Origin: JAHEZL01 sp964406465
GTDB taxonomy: Bacteria > Bacteroidota > Bacteroidia > Flavobacteriales_C > GCA-002722245
Direction: 5' to 3'
Length of the DNA: 64,000 nucleotides
NCBI GenBank assembly: GCA_964406465.1
Contig: CAYORT010000004.1
Location: 1 to 64,000 of the forward strand
The translations under genes and the position numbers were made by a program. The notes under the pieces were generated by a model. That model was not told the DNA's origin, ran no database searches, and saw only the letters and a program-made list of their open reading frames with translations. Position 1 is the stretch's first letter. Each line of letters begins with the position of its first letter. Positions 41,653 through 52,200 of this stretch are shown here, piece after piece.

Positions 41653-44600
41653 TTAAGCTGTCTCCATTTTACCGTGACACTGCTTGTATTTTTTACCACT
41701 GCCACACGGACAAGGATCATTTCTTCCCACTTTTGGATCGGCCTTAATAGGTTCTTGCTTTCTTGGCGCTGGCTCTGCTATTGGAGAGTCGGCACTTTCA
41801 GGCTGTGCTTTCAATCCTTTATCTGGAGCTTCAACGCGGGCTGCTTCACGAACAGGCTGACCTTGATTTTGAACTATTTCGGCTTTAAATAAGAAAGAGC
41901 CAATTTCATAATTCAACTTATTTACCATTGATTTAAACAAGTTGAAAGATTCGAATTTGTAAATCAATAAAGGATCTTTTTGCTCGATCGATGCGTTTTG
42001 AACGTTACCACGCAAATCATCCATCTCTCTTAAGTGCTCTCTCCAAGCATCGTCGATATTGAACAATACAATACTTTTCTCAAGTGCATTGCCAATTTCT
42101 TTTCCTTCTGTTTCGTAAGCCTTTTTAAGATTTACGCCAATTTGGAACACATGCTCACCATCGGCTGTAAATGGAATTGCTAAATTGGTAAATTGCTGTC
42201 CTTGGTTTTCGTAAACATTTTTAATTACCGGCCAAGCTTGTTGTCTTATTCTTTCTTTTCTATCTGCATAGGTTTTCATCACCAATTCAGATAATTTCAA
42301 ATACAAACTTTCTGGGTTTGATGCTGCAAATTCTTGAGCTGTTATTGGCAATTCAACAGCAAATGATTTCAGCATATCTAAACGGAAACTCTCGTAATCT
42401 TTGGTGATAGAATGTGTAGTAATCACATTTTCTAGTAAATCTAAAATCAAGTTAGAAATATCAACACTCAATCTATCTCCATACAACGCATTTCTTCTGC
42501 GTTTGTAAATTACTTCACGTTGAGAATTCATTACGTTGTCGTATTCTAACAAGCGCTTACGAATTCCAAAGTTGTTTTCTTCTACTTTCTTTTGGGCTCT
42601 TTCAATGGCGTTGGTAATCATAGAAGCTTGAATCACTTCACCTTCTTTATAGCCCATTTTATCCATGATACGCGCAATTCTTTCCGAACCAAATCGACGC
42701 ATCAATTGATCTTCTAATGAAACAAAGAATTGTGATGACCCTGGGTCACCTTGACGGCCCGCACGACCGCGTAACTGACGGTCTACACGGCGAGAATCAT
42801 GTCTTTCGGTACCCACAATGGCCAAACCACCTGCTTTTCTTACTTCATCAGAAAGCTTAATGTCGGTACCTCTACCTGCCATGTTCGTTGCTATGGTCAC
42901 CATAGCCGATTGTCCGGCTTCTTTCACCACTTGCGCTTCTTGCTGATGTCTTTTCGCATTTAATACGTTGTGTTTGATACCGCGCATTTGAAGCATACGG
43001 CTCAACAACTCAGAAATCTCTACTGATGTAGTACCTACCAACACTGGTCTTCCTACTTTGGTAAGTTCAGAGATTTCTTCAATTACTGCATTGTATTTTT
43101 CTCTTTGTGTTTTGTAGATTTTATCCTCCATATCCTTTCTAGCGATAGGCTTGTTGGTAGGAATGGTGGTAACGTCTAATTTGTATATGTCCCATAGCTC
43201 ACCTGCCTCAGTCTCGGCAGTACCGGTCATACCGGCAAGCTTATGGTACATTCTAAAGTAGTTTTGAAGCGTAACGGTAGCGTGTGTTTGCGTAGTTGCT
43301 TCAATTTTTACATTTTCTTTTGCTTCAATGGCTTGGTGTAAACCATCACTCCATCTTCTACCGTCCATGATACGTCCGGTTTGCTCATCCACAATCTTAA
43401 CTTCATTGTCGATAATCACATACTCCACATCTTTTTCAAAGAGTGTATATGCTTTAAGCAATTGATTCATGGTGTGAATACGATCGGCCTTCACGCTGTA
43501 TTCCTTAATCAAATCGTCTTTTTTCGCAATTTTCTCTTTGTCTGAAAGTGTAGAATTTTCAATTTTAGCCACTTCAGAACCGATATCTGTCATCACAAAG
43601 AAATCGCGATCTGAAACATATTGTGCCAAGTGATCAATACCTTTTTCTGTAAGGTCTATAGAGTTGTTTTTTTCATCAATCACAAAGAACAATTCAGAGT
43701 CGGCAACACGCATCAACTTACCGTGTTCTTGTAAGTGGGTGTTTTCTGTTTTTTGCAAGATTTGTTTAATACCAGGCTCAGATAAGAACTTAATCAAAGG
43801 TTTATTTTTAGGTAAACCACGAAAAGCACGCAATAAAGCAACGCCTCCTTCATCTTTGTTGCCTTCTGCCAATAACTTTTTAGCATCAGCCAAAACCTTT
43901 GTAACATACTGTCTTTGTGCAGCAACGATTTTTTCTACGAAAGGCTTAAGTTCATTGAACTGCAGATTTTGTTTGTGTTTTGTTGGCCCAGAGATAATCA
44001 ACGGAGTTCTTGCATCGTCAATTAAAACCGAATCCACCTCATCCACTATGGCGAAATGATGTTTGCGTTGTACAAGCTGATCGAGGCTTACCGACATGTT
44101 ATCGCGCAGGTAATCGAAACCAAATTCGTTGTTTGTTCCATAGGTGATATCCGATAAATAAGCGCGTTTTCTTCCTTCAGAATGTGGTTCATATTTATCG
44201 ATACAATCGATGGTTAAGCCATGAAACTCAAACAATGGAGCCATCCATTCACAGTCACGTTTTGCCAAATAATCATTCACCGTTACCAAGTGAACGCCTT
44301 TTCCAGCAAGCGCGTTAAGATAAACAGGCAGAGTAGCCACAAGGGTTTTTCCCTCCCCAGTCGACATCTCAGAGATTTTACCTTTGTGTAAGTTGATACC
44401 ACCAATCAACTGAACATCGTAGTGGATCATATCCCATTTGATTTCATTTCCACCTGCATTCCAAGAGTTGAAATAAATGGCTTTTTCTCCTTCAATCTCT
44501 ACGTTGTCTTTTTTGGTAGCAATGAGTTTATCAAAATCATTTGCAGTAACTTCTACTTCCTCGTTTTCTGTGAAACGACGAGCGGTATCTTTCATCACGG

Positions 44601-44946
44601 CAAATGCTTCCGGAAGCAATTCCAACAACACTTTTTCAATCTTTTCATCTAATTTTTTGGTGAGGGCGTCTATGTTTTCGTAAGCCTTGGCTTTATCGTC
44701 CATGTTCACGCCAACTGCATCTGCATCGGCTTTCACTTTAGCTATTGCTTCTTCTTCTTCCTTAAGTTGTTCAGCAATTCTTTTTTTGAACTCAGCTGTT
44801 TTAGCTCTTAATTGATCGTTGCTTAGTGAGGCAAGTTTGGCGTATTCAACTTTGGTTTTTTCTACCAAAGGCATAATTTCTTTGATATCGCGATCGGATT
44901 TCTTTCCAAAAATTCCGGTAAATAACTTTTCTATTGCATTAATCAT
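41653..44946 (-). CDS. secA: Preprotein translocase ATPase SecA
   Basis: Motor of the Sec pathway; 1097 aa, longer than the E. coli protein (901) as is usual in this phylum, with insertions in NBD1. Walker A is STGEGKT (195-201), Walker B/DEAD is VDEVDS (near 300), motif GTDIKLS and QLRGRAGRQGD are in NBD2, and the C-terminal zinc hook CPCGSGKKYKQCHG is complete. It would deliver the many secreted and outer-membrane proteins of the window across the inner membrane. A clear promoter lies upstream at 44972-45000. Confidence 0.98.
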   Translation of the reverse strand: MINAIEKLFTGIFGKKSDRDIKEIMPLVEKTKVEYAKLASLSNDQLRAKTAEFKKRIAEQLKEEEEAIAKVKADADAVGVNMDDKAKAYENIDALTKKLDEKIEKVLLELLPEAFAVMKDTARRFTENEEVEVTANDFDKLIATKKDNVEIEGEKAIYFNSWNAGGNEIKWDMIHYDVQLIGGINLHKGKISEMSTGEGKTLVATLPVYLNALAGKGVHLVTVNDYLAKRDCEWMAPLFEFHGLTIDCIDKYEPHSEGRKRAYLSDITYGTNNEFGFDYLRDNMSVSLDQLVQRKHHFAIVDEVDSVLIDDARTPLIISGPTKHKQNLQFNELKPFVEKIVAAQRQYVTKVLADAKKLLAEGNKDEGGVALLRAFRGLPKNKPLIKFLSEPGIKQILQKTENTHLQEHGKLMRVADSELFFVIDEKNNSIDLTEKGIDHLAQYVSDRDFFVMTDIGSEVAKIENSTLSDKEKIAKKDDLIKEYSVKADRIHTMNQLLKAYTLFEKDVEYVIIDNEVKIVDEQTGRIMDGRRWSDGLHQAIEAKENVKIEATTQTHATVTLQNYFRMYHKLAGMTGTAETEAGELWDIYKLDVTTIPTNKPIARKDMEDKIYKTQREKYNAVIEEISELTKVGRPVLVGTTSVEISELLSRMLQMRGIKHNVLNAKRHQQEAQVVKEAGQSAMVTIATNMAGRGTDIKLSDEVRKAGGLAIVGTERHDSRRVDRQLRGRAGRQGDPGSSQFFVSLEDQLMRRFGSERIARIMDKMGYKEGEVIQASMITNAIERAQKKVEENNFGIRKRLLEYDNVMNSQREVIYKRRRNALYGDRLSVDISNLILDLLENVITTHSITKDYESFRLDMLKSFAVELPITAQEFAASNPESLYLKLSELVMKTYADRKERIRQQAWPVIKNVYENQGQQFTNLAIPFTADGEHVFQIGVNLKKAYETEGKEIGNALEKSIVLFNIDDAWREHLREMDDLRGNVQNASIEQKDPLLIYKFESFNLFKSMVNKLNYEIGSFLFKAEIVQNQGQPVREAARVEAPDKGLKAQPESADSPIAEPAPRKQEPIKADPKVGRNDPCPCGSGKKYKQCHGKMETA

Positions 44947-44971
44947 GAAACATAATTTTTTAAAAGGATTT

Positions 44972-45000
44972 CAAATTTACTGTAAATCGCTCAATTCAAA
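44972..45000 (-). promoter_or_regulatory. Promoter of secA
   Basis: TTTG (44997-45000) and TAAATTTG (44972-44979) on the minus strand are 17 bases apart, matching TTTG-N17-19-TAnnTTTG. Initiation would fall about 20 bases before ATG 44946. Confidence 0.75.
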
Positions 45001-45086
45001 AATTAAACCGAGGGTAGATTTGCGACTATTTGGCTTAATAAGTCAGAAATAAAAAAAAGAGGAGGCCAGAAAGGCAGGATATTTAA

Positions 45087-45112
45087 TAAAAAAGGCCCCG
45101 ATTTCTCGAAGC
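45087..45112 (-). terminator. Terminator of the DUF2795 gene
   Basis: GGCCCCGA (45093-45100) pairs with TCGAAGCC (45105-45112) with two G-T wobbles over a 4-base loop, and six T follow on the minus strand. Confidence 0.75.
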
Positions 45113-45122
45113 CTTCAAGCTT

Positions 45123-45344
45123 TTAATATTCATCCTCATTAAACAGGAAGTCATCCTTGGTAGGGTAATCGGGCCAAATCTCTTCGATAGATTCGTAAGG
45201 TTCGCCTTCATCCTCAATCTCTTGCAAGTTTTCAATCACTTCCATCGGAGCACCTGAGCGTTGAGCATAGTCAATCAACTCATCTTTGGTGGCTGGCCAA
45301 GGTGCATCTGTTAAATAAGAGGCCAATTCTAGTGTCCAATACAT
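45123..45344 (-). CDS. DUF2795-family small protein
   Basis: A 73-aa acidic protein. Residues 1-45 (MYWTLELASYLTDAPWPATK ... LIDYAQRSGAPMEVIENLQEI) match the DUF2795 helical domain, and the rest is an acidic tail ending EDEY. The family has no established function. It has its own promoter and terminator, so it is a single-gene unit, and its regular structure makes it likely to be expressed. Confidence 0.88.
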   Translation of the reverse strand: MYWTLELASYLTDAPWPATKDELIDYAQRSGAPMEVIENLQEIEDEGEPYESIEEIWPDYPTKDDFLFNEDEY

Positions 45345-45380
45345 AATATAAGGTGTTTTAAAAGTCTGTTATCTGAAACG

Positions 45381-45410
45381 CAAAAATAGATTTTTTGTTT
45401 ACACTTCAAA
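45381..45410 (-). promoter_or_regulatory. Promoter of the DUF2795 gene
   Basis: TTTG (45407-45410) and TATTTTTG (45381-45388) on the minus strand are 18 bases apart, an exact Bacteroidota-type match. It lies 37 bases before the ATG at 45344. Confidence 0.8.
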
Positions 45411-45490
45411 ATAAATTTGAGTTAAATAAGAAAGATGTTCAAAGTTTAATGTTGAAAGTTCCATGTTAGCGAAGTAAATTGATCGTGCAG

Positions 45491-46048
45491 CTAACCTTTA
45501 ACTTTTTTAGGTATCCAAGCCACCTCTTTCACTTTGGTGTCGAAGCCAGTTCTTCTCGCTAGCACAAATAGATAGTCGGAAAGTCGGTTCAACAATTTGA
45601 TGATATGTGGGTGAATTTCGCTCTGTAAATTAAGGGTTACTATTCTGCGTTCTGTTCTTCTGCAAACTGCTCTACAAACGTGAATATGTGAAAGAATGAT
45701 GTTTCCTCCCGGCAATATGAAGTGTTTTTGCTCGGGCATAGGCTCGTTCATTTCATCGATGGCTGCTTCTAAGTCGCTCACCAAATTTTCATTGAATTCG
45801 GGAAGTAGTAATCCCGATTTTTTCGAATCTGTGGCTAAATGAGCACCAATAGTAAATAGTTCTGTTTGAATGTCGATGATTAAATTTTGCTGACGACTGT
45901 GTATTTCAAGAGAACGAATTAATCCCAAATAAGAATTTAATTCATCAATGGTTCCGTAAGCTTCCAATCGCAAATCACTTTTAGATACACGTCTTCCACC
46001 ATATAAACCTGTTTCTCCTAAGTCGCCAGTTTTAGTATAAATCTTCAT
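45491..46048 (-). CDS. Cob(I)alamin adenosyltransferase, PduO type
   Basis: Transfers the adenosyl group of ATP to cob(I)alamin to make adenosylcobalamin. The 185-aa protein has the ATP loop KIYTKTGDLGETGLYGG at its N-terminus, the helical bundle with LEAYGTIDELNSYLG and the conserved VCRRTERRIV and NRLSDYLFVLAR. ATG 46048 starts exactly at the family N-terminus; the frame is open to 46177 but that stretch contains a palindromic repeat and is not coding. It follows the TonB receptor by about 157 bases on the same strand, which may fit uptake of a cobalt-containing cofactor, but this is speculative. Confidence 0.92.
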   Translation of the reverse strand: MKIYTKTGDLGETGLYGGRRVSKSDLRLEAYGTIDELNSYLGLIRSLEIHSRQQNLIIDIQTELFTIGAHLATDSKKSGLLLPEFNENLVSDLEAAIDEMNEPMPEQKHFILPGGNIILSHIHVCRAVCRRTERRIVTLNLQSEIHPHIIKLLNRLSDYLFVLARRTGFDTKVKEVAWIPKKVKG

Positions 46049-46130
46049 CTTTATTTTCCCTCTGTTTAAAAGTAGGAAAATAGATTTTGGAAAAAGAATT
46101 TTTACCGTTTTTTTTTGATAGTGAACTTTT

Positions 46131-46191
46131 GTAGGGGTGAGCTGATGCTCGCCCATCACTAAAAAAAAGGCGAGCATCAGCTCGCCCCTAC
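46131..46191. repeat. 23-bp inverted repeat (REP-like palindrome)
   Basis: The left arm 46131-46153 begins GTAGGGGTGAGCTG and ends GATGCTCGCC; the right arm 46169-46191 is its complement with a single T/C difference. The 15-base loop is A-rich. Such GAGCATCAGCTCGCC hairpins look like dispersed REP-type elements. It lies between the TonB receptor stop and the adenosyltransferase start and could also act as a processing or termination signal. Confidence 0.85.
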
Positions 46192-46204
46192 CGTAGAGAA
46201 GTGA

Positions 46205-48601
46205 TTAAAAATTACCTCGTAATGTCAACACAAAATTTCTTCCTGGCGCGCTAATATTCGATGCAAACACTCTATAGTTTACATCAAAAATGTTTTCTAA
46301 TGCCATTTGAATTTGAAGATTTTTTTGCACCTGATATGCTGCGCGAGCGTTAAAAGTTAGCCATGCGGGCATTCCTTGAGCCGTTGCATTACCAAAAAAA
46401 TTATCTTCACCATACATATTGTAATCGTTTAGGCGCTTCCATCCGCTGTACATCAAAAACAACTCTCCTCTAAATTTTTTCTGCTTCAAAATAAAACTAG
46501 TTTTTCCAAAGACAGGAGGGATGTGGTCTAACGGATAATCGGTACTGTCTGTTTTGATTCTGCCATAGGTATAATTCACCGTGCTTACTATTGAAAATTG
46601 CTTAGTGATATCGGCATTAAAATATAAACTTACCCCATATAGATAAGCTTCATTAGCATTTACATTCATCGACACAGCACTCATTTGTCCGTCGTACATA
46701 ACCGAATCTAAACCATTGAATTTACCAGGCTTGGTGGTGATGGCATTTTTGTACAAAGTGTAAAAGGCGTTACCACCCAATATGATTTTTTCTTGAAATG
46801 TTTTCGAAATTCCTAAATCCAAATTGTAAGTGAATTCTGGTTTTAAATCGGGATTTGGTACGACTACATTTCCAGTGGTCGATTCAAAAACTTTTGATAA
46901 GTCATCTACGTTTGGCGCACGAAATCCGCTAGCTCCTATCAAGGTCATTCTCCATCCTTTGCCAGGCATGGCTACAAATCCCAAATTACCGTTTAGAGCG
47001 GTGTTGTTTTGCGTTACGCTGTTGAATGGAAAGGGAAAAAAGGTGGTGTCGTTAAATAAGGAAGTCAATCTCACATTGCTAATTCTTATTCCATCGTTAA
47101 CAATAAATTTTTTACTGAGTTCTAAAGTATGAGAAAAATAACCAGCAATGCTTTGCATGGTTGATCCTCCATCTGGATATCGCGTATCTAAAGGCGTTGA
47201 CACGCCAGTGGCAATGTCCTCGGCATTGGCTGTTGAATTTACTTTGTTGTACACCGCTTCAACACCAAAACGCATTTCATTTTTCTTGATTTTTTTATCG
47301 AAATCGGCATTTAAACTTATTATGTCAAGTTGTTCTATTCGATGATTCAATGTGGTTTTTTGAAAACGTCTGTCGTTTCTGCTTTCTTCAATGTTTTGGT
47401 ATGCCACTATTATTCTTGCATTGTTGTAAATTGTATTGCCGTTGATGAGATTTAAGCTGTGCGACGCGAAAAGCCGTTCTTGCGGACCATAATACCAATC
47501 ACCAAATTTTGGGTTGTTGCCCGACATTTGTGTTAAGCGGTCGTAGCGCGGTATATTGCTTGAAGTAGAATATTGTAAATTCAAAATATGCTTCACATTT
47601 GCGCTTTGTTTGAAAAGAAATTTCTGTAGAATATCATATTGTGAATACCCAGATCCTACTTGAACATTAGGATCACTATTCACAAGCATTGAATCTTTTC
47701 CATTGATTTTCTCTACATAAAAATTTCTAGCGCCCAAAGAGCCATAAAACGGATTGCGAATGTTTCCCTGGCGCAAATCATTGAAATTACAAAAGGTGAT
47801 GCTTGTTAATGAGGCAAATCTTTTTTTGCCAACATTAAAATCTATATGCCCCGTGTTTTCTTGGTTTACTGTGGCATAGCGCGCAAAGGCATTCACTTTT
47901 AACTGGGTGCCTGTGTCGGATAAAATCGGATTTCTGCTGTAAAAATGCATTACTCCTCCTAAGGCATCACTCCCATAAATCACAGAGCCCGGACCAAAAA
48001 CTATTTCTACCTTATCGAGCATAGAATTGTCGATGGTAATGATGTTTTGAAGATGCCCTCCTCTGTAAATGGCATTGTTCATTCTAACTCCATCAATCAC
48101 CATTAAAACCTTGTTGGTTTCAAAACCGCGAATGATTGGTGAGCCACCGCCGCCCTGACTTTTTTGCACCATAACATTACCGCTGTTTTGCATCACATCG
48201 GCCGTTGTTTGCTGATTGATAAAGGCTAAATCTTTTGCTTTTAGCACTTGAATCGATTGCGCAACATCTTTTCTTTTGTCTTCAAATTTCGATGCTGATA
48301 TGACTATTTCCTCTATACTGTATTCTTTTTGCGACAAGCTTATCTTGAAGCCCTTTTCACTTAATTCTTTGTAAGAAAATACCGCCGAAAAATAACTTAC
48401 ATGCTCGAATTTTATACTGTCACTTCCTTTGAAATTGGAGATGTCGGCTTCTCCATTTTGATTGGTTGAAATGAAAAATTGTGCGTTGTAAATGGAAAGT
48501 GCAGCAATGGGTTGCAAGTTGCTTTGATCTGTTACAGTTACCGTTTGCGCATAGCTTGTAAAACAAACAAATAACAACAGAAAGAAAAATATCTTTTTCA
48601 T
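46205..48601 (-). CDS. TonB-dependent outer-membrane receptor
   Basis: A 798-aa receptor: signal peptide (ends YAQ), a CarboxypepD-like N-terminal domain (20-95), a plug domain (about 110-230 with SPIIRGFETNKVLMVIDGVRM cut to IIRGFETNKVLMVIDGV and GSVIYGSDALGGVMHF) and a 22-strand barrel ending in Phe (NFVLTLRGNF). The plug resembles the haemoglobin/transferrin/lactoferrin receptor group, so iron, haem or a similar metal complex is a plausible substrate, but it cannot be settled from sequence. It follows a 174-aa protein of unknown function with a 39-base spacer and is probably cotranscribed with it. Confidence 0.88.
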   Translation of the reverse strand: MKKIFFFLLLFVCFTSYAQTVTVTDQSNLQPIAALSIYNAQFFISTNQNGEADISNFKGSDSIKFEHVSYFSAVFSYKELSEKGFKISLSQKEYSIEEIVISASKFEDKRKDVAQSIQVLKAKDLAFINQQTTADVMQNSGNVMVQKSQGGGGSPIIRGFETNKVLMVIDGVRMNNAIYRGGHLQNIITIDNSMLDKVEIVFGPGSVIYGSDALGGVMHFYSRNPILSDTGTQLKVNAFARYATVNQENTGHIDFNVGKKRFASLTSITFCNFNDLRQGNIRNPFYGSLGARNFYVEKINGKDSMLVNSDPNVQVGSGYSQYDILQKFLFKQSANVKHILNLQYSTSSNIPRYDRLTQMSGNNPKFGDWYYGPQERLFASHSLNLINGNTIYNNARIIVAYQNIEESRNDRRFQKTTLNHRIEQLDIISLNADFDKKIKKNEMRFGVEAVYNKVNSTANAEDIATGVSTPLDTRYPDGGSTMQSIAGYFSHTLELSKKFIVNDGIRISNVRLTSLFNDTTFFPFPFNSVTQNNTALNGNLGFVAMPGKGWRMTLIGASGFRAPNVDDLSKVFESTTGNVVVPNPDLKPEFTYNLDLGISKTFQEKIILGGNAFYTLYKNAITTKPGKFNGLDSVMYDGQMSAVSMNVNANEAYLYGVSLYFNADITKQFSIVSTVNYTYGRIKTDSTDYPLDHIPPVFGKTSFILKQKKFRGELFLMYSGWKRLNDYNMYGEDNFFGNATAQGMPAWLTFNARAAYQVQKNLQIQMALENIFDVNYRVFASNISAPGRNFVLTLRGNF

Positions 48602-48640
48602 GGTTTGTTGTTTAAGTAAATAAATAGAATCGATTTTTAC

Positions 48641-49165
48641 CTAAACAAGTTGCGGAGGCTTGGAAATACCAATATTTAAATTGAAAATGTAGTGATGGGT
48701 ATAGCTAAAGTTGTTTTTCTTTTCTTTATCCGTTTGCAGATAAACTTCCCTTTTGTTTGGATCGAAAACAAAGCAATAATCAATGTTTATTTTTTGTAAC
48801 GATTTTTTTTCATCACTATTCTTTCTAGTCATCTTTTCCAAGTGATTTATGATTTCGCTCTCCTTCGTATCGTTCACACAATGGTAAAGCGTTTCACCTG
48901 TTTTTGAGATACTAATTTTTACAACGTCAAACATTTCTCCCTTGTACTCGAATTCGTTTTTTTCCTGCCATACTATTGCATTATTATTTTTGATAACATT
49001 GAGTAAATTTTGAGGAATTTCGTTTTTTAATTTGGCAAACATTTCTTCTCTTGCCAATTCTCTGCTCAACATTGAAAAAGGATAATACAGCATGCTTTGA
49101 AAACCCACAACAATGAGTAAACAATAAGCAATACATTGATGATATCTTCTGTTTTGAATGAGCAC
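48641..49165 (-). CDS. Hypothetical single-pass protein cotranscribed with the TonB receptor
   Basis: A 174-aa protein starting GTG 49165, with one N-terminal hydrophobic helix (about 10-27) and a charged, strand-containing periplasmic part (FEYKGEMFDVVKISISKTGETLYHC; only part is quoted in motif form: FEYKGEMFDVVKIS). No family recognised. It shares an operon with the receptor, 39 bases upstream of its ATG. Such small partners are often seen next to metal-related TonB receptors; that link is an inference. Confidence 0.6.
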   Translation of the reverse strand: MLIQNRRYHQCIAYCLLIVVGFQSMLYYPFSMLSRELAREEMFAKLKNEIPQNLLNVIKNNNAIVWQEKNEFEYKGEMFDVVKISISKTGETLYHCVNDTKESEIINHLEKMTRKNSDEKKSLQKINIDYCFVFDPNKREVYLQTDKEKKNNFSYTHHYIFNLNIGISKPPQLV

Positions 49166-49207
49166 TCTATTGCAAAATACAACAAAAATTATCTTCGAAG
49201 GAAATAA

Positions 49208-49239
49208 AAAAACAGGCAGATAACGATCTGCCTGTTTTT
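49208..49239 (-). terminator. Terminator of the 1460-aa cargo gene
   Basis: AAACAGGCAGAT (49210-49221) pairs perfectly with ATCTGCCTGTTT (49226-49237) over a 4-base loop with T-runs on both sides. It separates the giant gene from the TonB receptor operon. Confidence 0.85.
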
Positions 49240-49253
49240 AATTTAATTTACAC

Positions 49254-52200
49254 TTATTTCAATCTTGACTTGTTTTTGGGTTTTATCGCTCCTTGTATTT
49301 GAATTTTTTGAGTTCCTACAAATGTGCCCGCATAGATGTTAACGATATATATTCCCGATGAAACATCTGTCAAATCAAAATTTTCCAACAAGGATGAGCT
49401 AGTAGTATTATAGCTTTTTTCAAATACCAACTTACCTTCCATAGAGTAAATTTTTACCATCACATTCTCACTATTCATGTTTTGTAAATTGATGGAGAAT
49501 ATTCCTGTATTTGGATTAGGATAAATCGTAAAATTATTTTTTGAAATTTCAGTAGCGTTGGTAGTGCATGCTCCCGAATTCAAAATTGGTACAATACCGG
49601 TGTTTCCTCCTGCGCAAATCGAACAAGAATCTACAAAGGCTGCTCCACCAACATCGCCATTACAATCTATCGTTTGAACTACAACTGTAATACCAATCGA
49701 TGTTGTGCTGGTGCCCGAATTATCTGTTGCCACGGCAACAATTTGATAGGTTCCAACAGCAACGTTTGTGCAGTTAAATGAGTACGGACTAGCATTATCT
49801 GTGCTTAATAAAGTAGTTCCATTGTAAAATTTAACCGATGTAATGGTGCCATCTCCATCTGTTGCTGTTGCATCTATTGTGATGCTTGCCGGTGCTCCAA
49901 AAGCAGTATTGTTTAAAGGCGATATTATACTTACTGTAGGTGATTGATTGCCCGCAGCACATGGTCCGTTATCGGTCCACTGGCCAATGTTTTGGTCAGG
50001 TCTGTTGTTTTGCGACCACCAATTGGCCGTATACATGTGTCCGTTATATGATGCTTGCATACCTTGCGTATAAATAGAACTTGAATTCCAAGCTGCTGCT
50101 GCGCAGCTTGTGCTCACATTTACAGTTATGGCAGATGAAGTGCTTGTACCACTTAAATTGTCGTAAGCCTTTGCAGTGATGGTGTATGTTCCAACGGCTA
50201 AGTTGGTCCACGAAAATGTAAACGGATTTCCGCTATTTCCTGTGCCAATCAAATTTGCTCCATTGTAAAATTCAACTTTTGTAATCGTTCCGTCAGGATC
50301 ACTTGCCAAGGCAGCTAAATTGATGCTTGCTGGTGCAGTGTATGAGCTGTTGTTCGCAGGTGTGGTAATGAAAACAGTTGGATTTTGATTGCCTACTGTT
50401 ACATTGATGATGCTTGATGTTGCAACGCCTGTGGAATTATCGTAAGCCTTTGCTGTGATTTGATAGTTACCAGCACTAACACCTGTCCACACAAAGCTGT
50501 ACGCCGCAGAATTATCTGTGCCAAGTAAGGTATTGCCATTGTAGAATTCTACTTTAGAAATTGTTCCATCTGGGTCGCTGGCTGTTGCGTTAATGGTGAT
50601 GGTTGCCGGTTGAGAAAACATCGCATTGTTTAGTGGTGAAGTAATGCTAACAATCGGATTTTGATTACCAACAATAATCGTATCAATGTTTGATGTGCCA
50701 ATCGCGCCTAAATTGTCGTAAGCTTTTGCAGAAAGATAGTAAGTTCCAGCGGCAACGTTGGTCCATGAATAGGCAAACGGACTAGCATTACTTGTTCCCA
50801 ATAAAGTGTTGCCTTGGTAGAATTCTACTTTAGTAATTGTTCCATCAGCATCATTCGCAGTAGCACTTAAATTAACTGTTGCAGGAACAATAGGGTAGAG
50901 GGCATGATTGGCAGGAGCAGTTAAAGTAACGCTTGGTGAAAGATTATTTACACCGCAAAATTCCATTTCCGCAATGTTGCAATATCCACCGTTTGGTGAT
51001 AGATATCTAACATATCTAAATGTGCTTGCGCTTAGGCTTGCCACTTCATTCCAGCCCGATGACGGATTTCCAGATATAACATATAAATCGGTAACACCCG
51101 TTGAGAAGTTCGATACATTTGATCCTTGAAATTTACCGCCATCCATTCTGCTTTCCCAGCCAGCACGAGGGTAAAAGCGTATTGCATTTATTTTTTTAGC
51201 AGTAGATAAATCCAGCCCTGTGTATCCTCCATTAGCTGCATTACAATCAAAGAAAGTGCTCGTGTTGCCATCGCTAGCCTTGTCGAATTCACTACCTACG
51301 GCGTATGCTGGTGAAGTCCCAAATGCAGTTCCACTTTGTTTTGCACACACCAAATTAACCGTAATGTTGGCAACCGTTGATGTTTTGCTTGCTCCAGTGT
51401 TGTCGTATGCTTTTGCGGTGATGCTATAGGTGCCAAAAGGCACGTTACTCCATGTAAAGGTGTAAGGTGCATTGGTTACTGTTGCCAATAATGTATTGCC
51501 ATTGTAAAATTCAACTTTGGTAATATTACCCGTTGCTACTGTTGCAGTTGCCGCTAAATTGATGGTGGCAGGGTCCGTGAAACTCGCTCCGTTTGTCGGA
51601 CTCGTTAATGTTACTGTAATATTTTGGTAAGTGCTCACCAAAGGCGATTCCCACATTCCCCGACCATAAAAGGAAACTCTTAGTAAGCCTTGATTTTGCG
51701 CGTTATTGTAAATCATTAAAGTGGAAATATCACTTATGATGGGCAAGCCTTGTGCATAATTAGTCCAATTGTTTAAAGTATTGTCGTTGTAATAAACACC
51801 TAAGTTATAACAAGCATAAACTGCTTCATTAGTGCTAAATCTATCATGTACTAGTCCTTTAACTACTGCCGACGGAAATCCGGTTGTTTGAGTCCATGTA
51901 GCACCTTTGTCTGCTGAACGATAAATTTTGTTGTATGCTGCTGCAAAAACCACATTCGAACTTTTTATGGGTGCCAAATATCCTTCGCCAGAGGTTGATT
52001 GTGGCAATGTCAATGTTGTGAAAGTTGCTGAAGTGGTAGCATTATCCGAACGATATACATTTGATCCATTGTTGATGATGTAAAGCACATCTGCGTTACC
52101 TGGGTCTACTTCCATATCTGCTACGTTACCGCTTGGCAGGGTATAAATTTGTGTCCATGTTAAAGTAGTTGCAGAAAGGTTGCTGCATCTGTAAATAACG

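Noticed and set aside
46049..46177. N-terminal extension of the cobalamin adenosyltransferase
   Set aside because: The added residues do not belong to the family and are encoded by a palindromic repeat; ATG 46048 fits.
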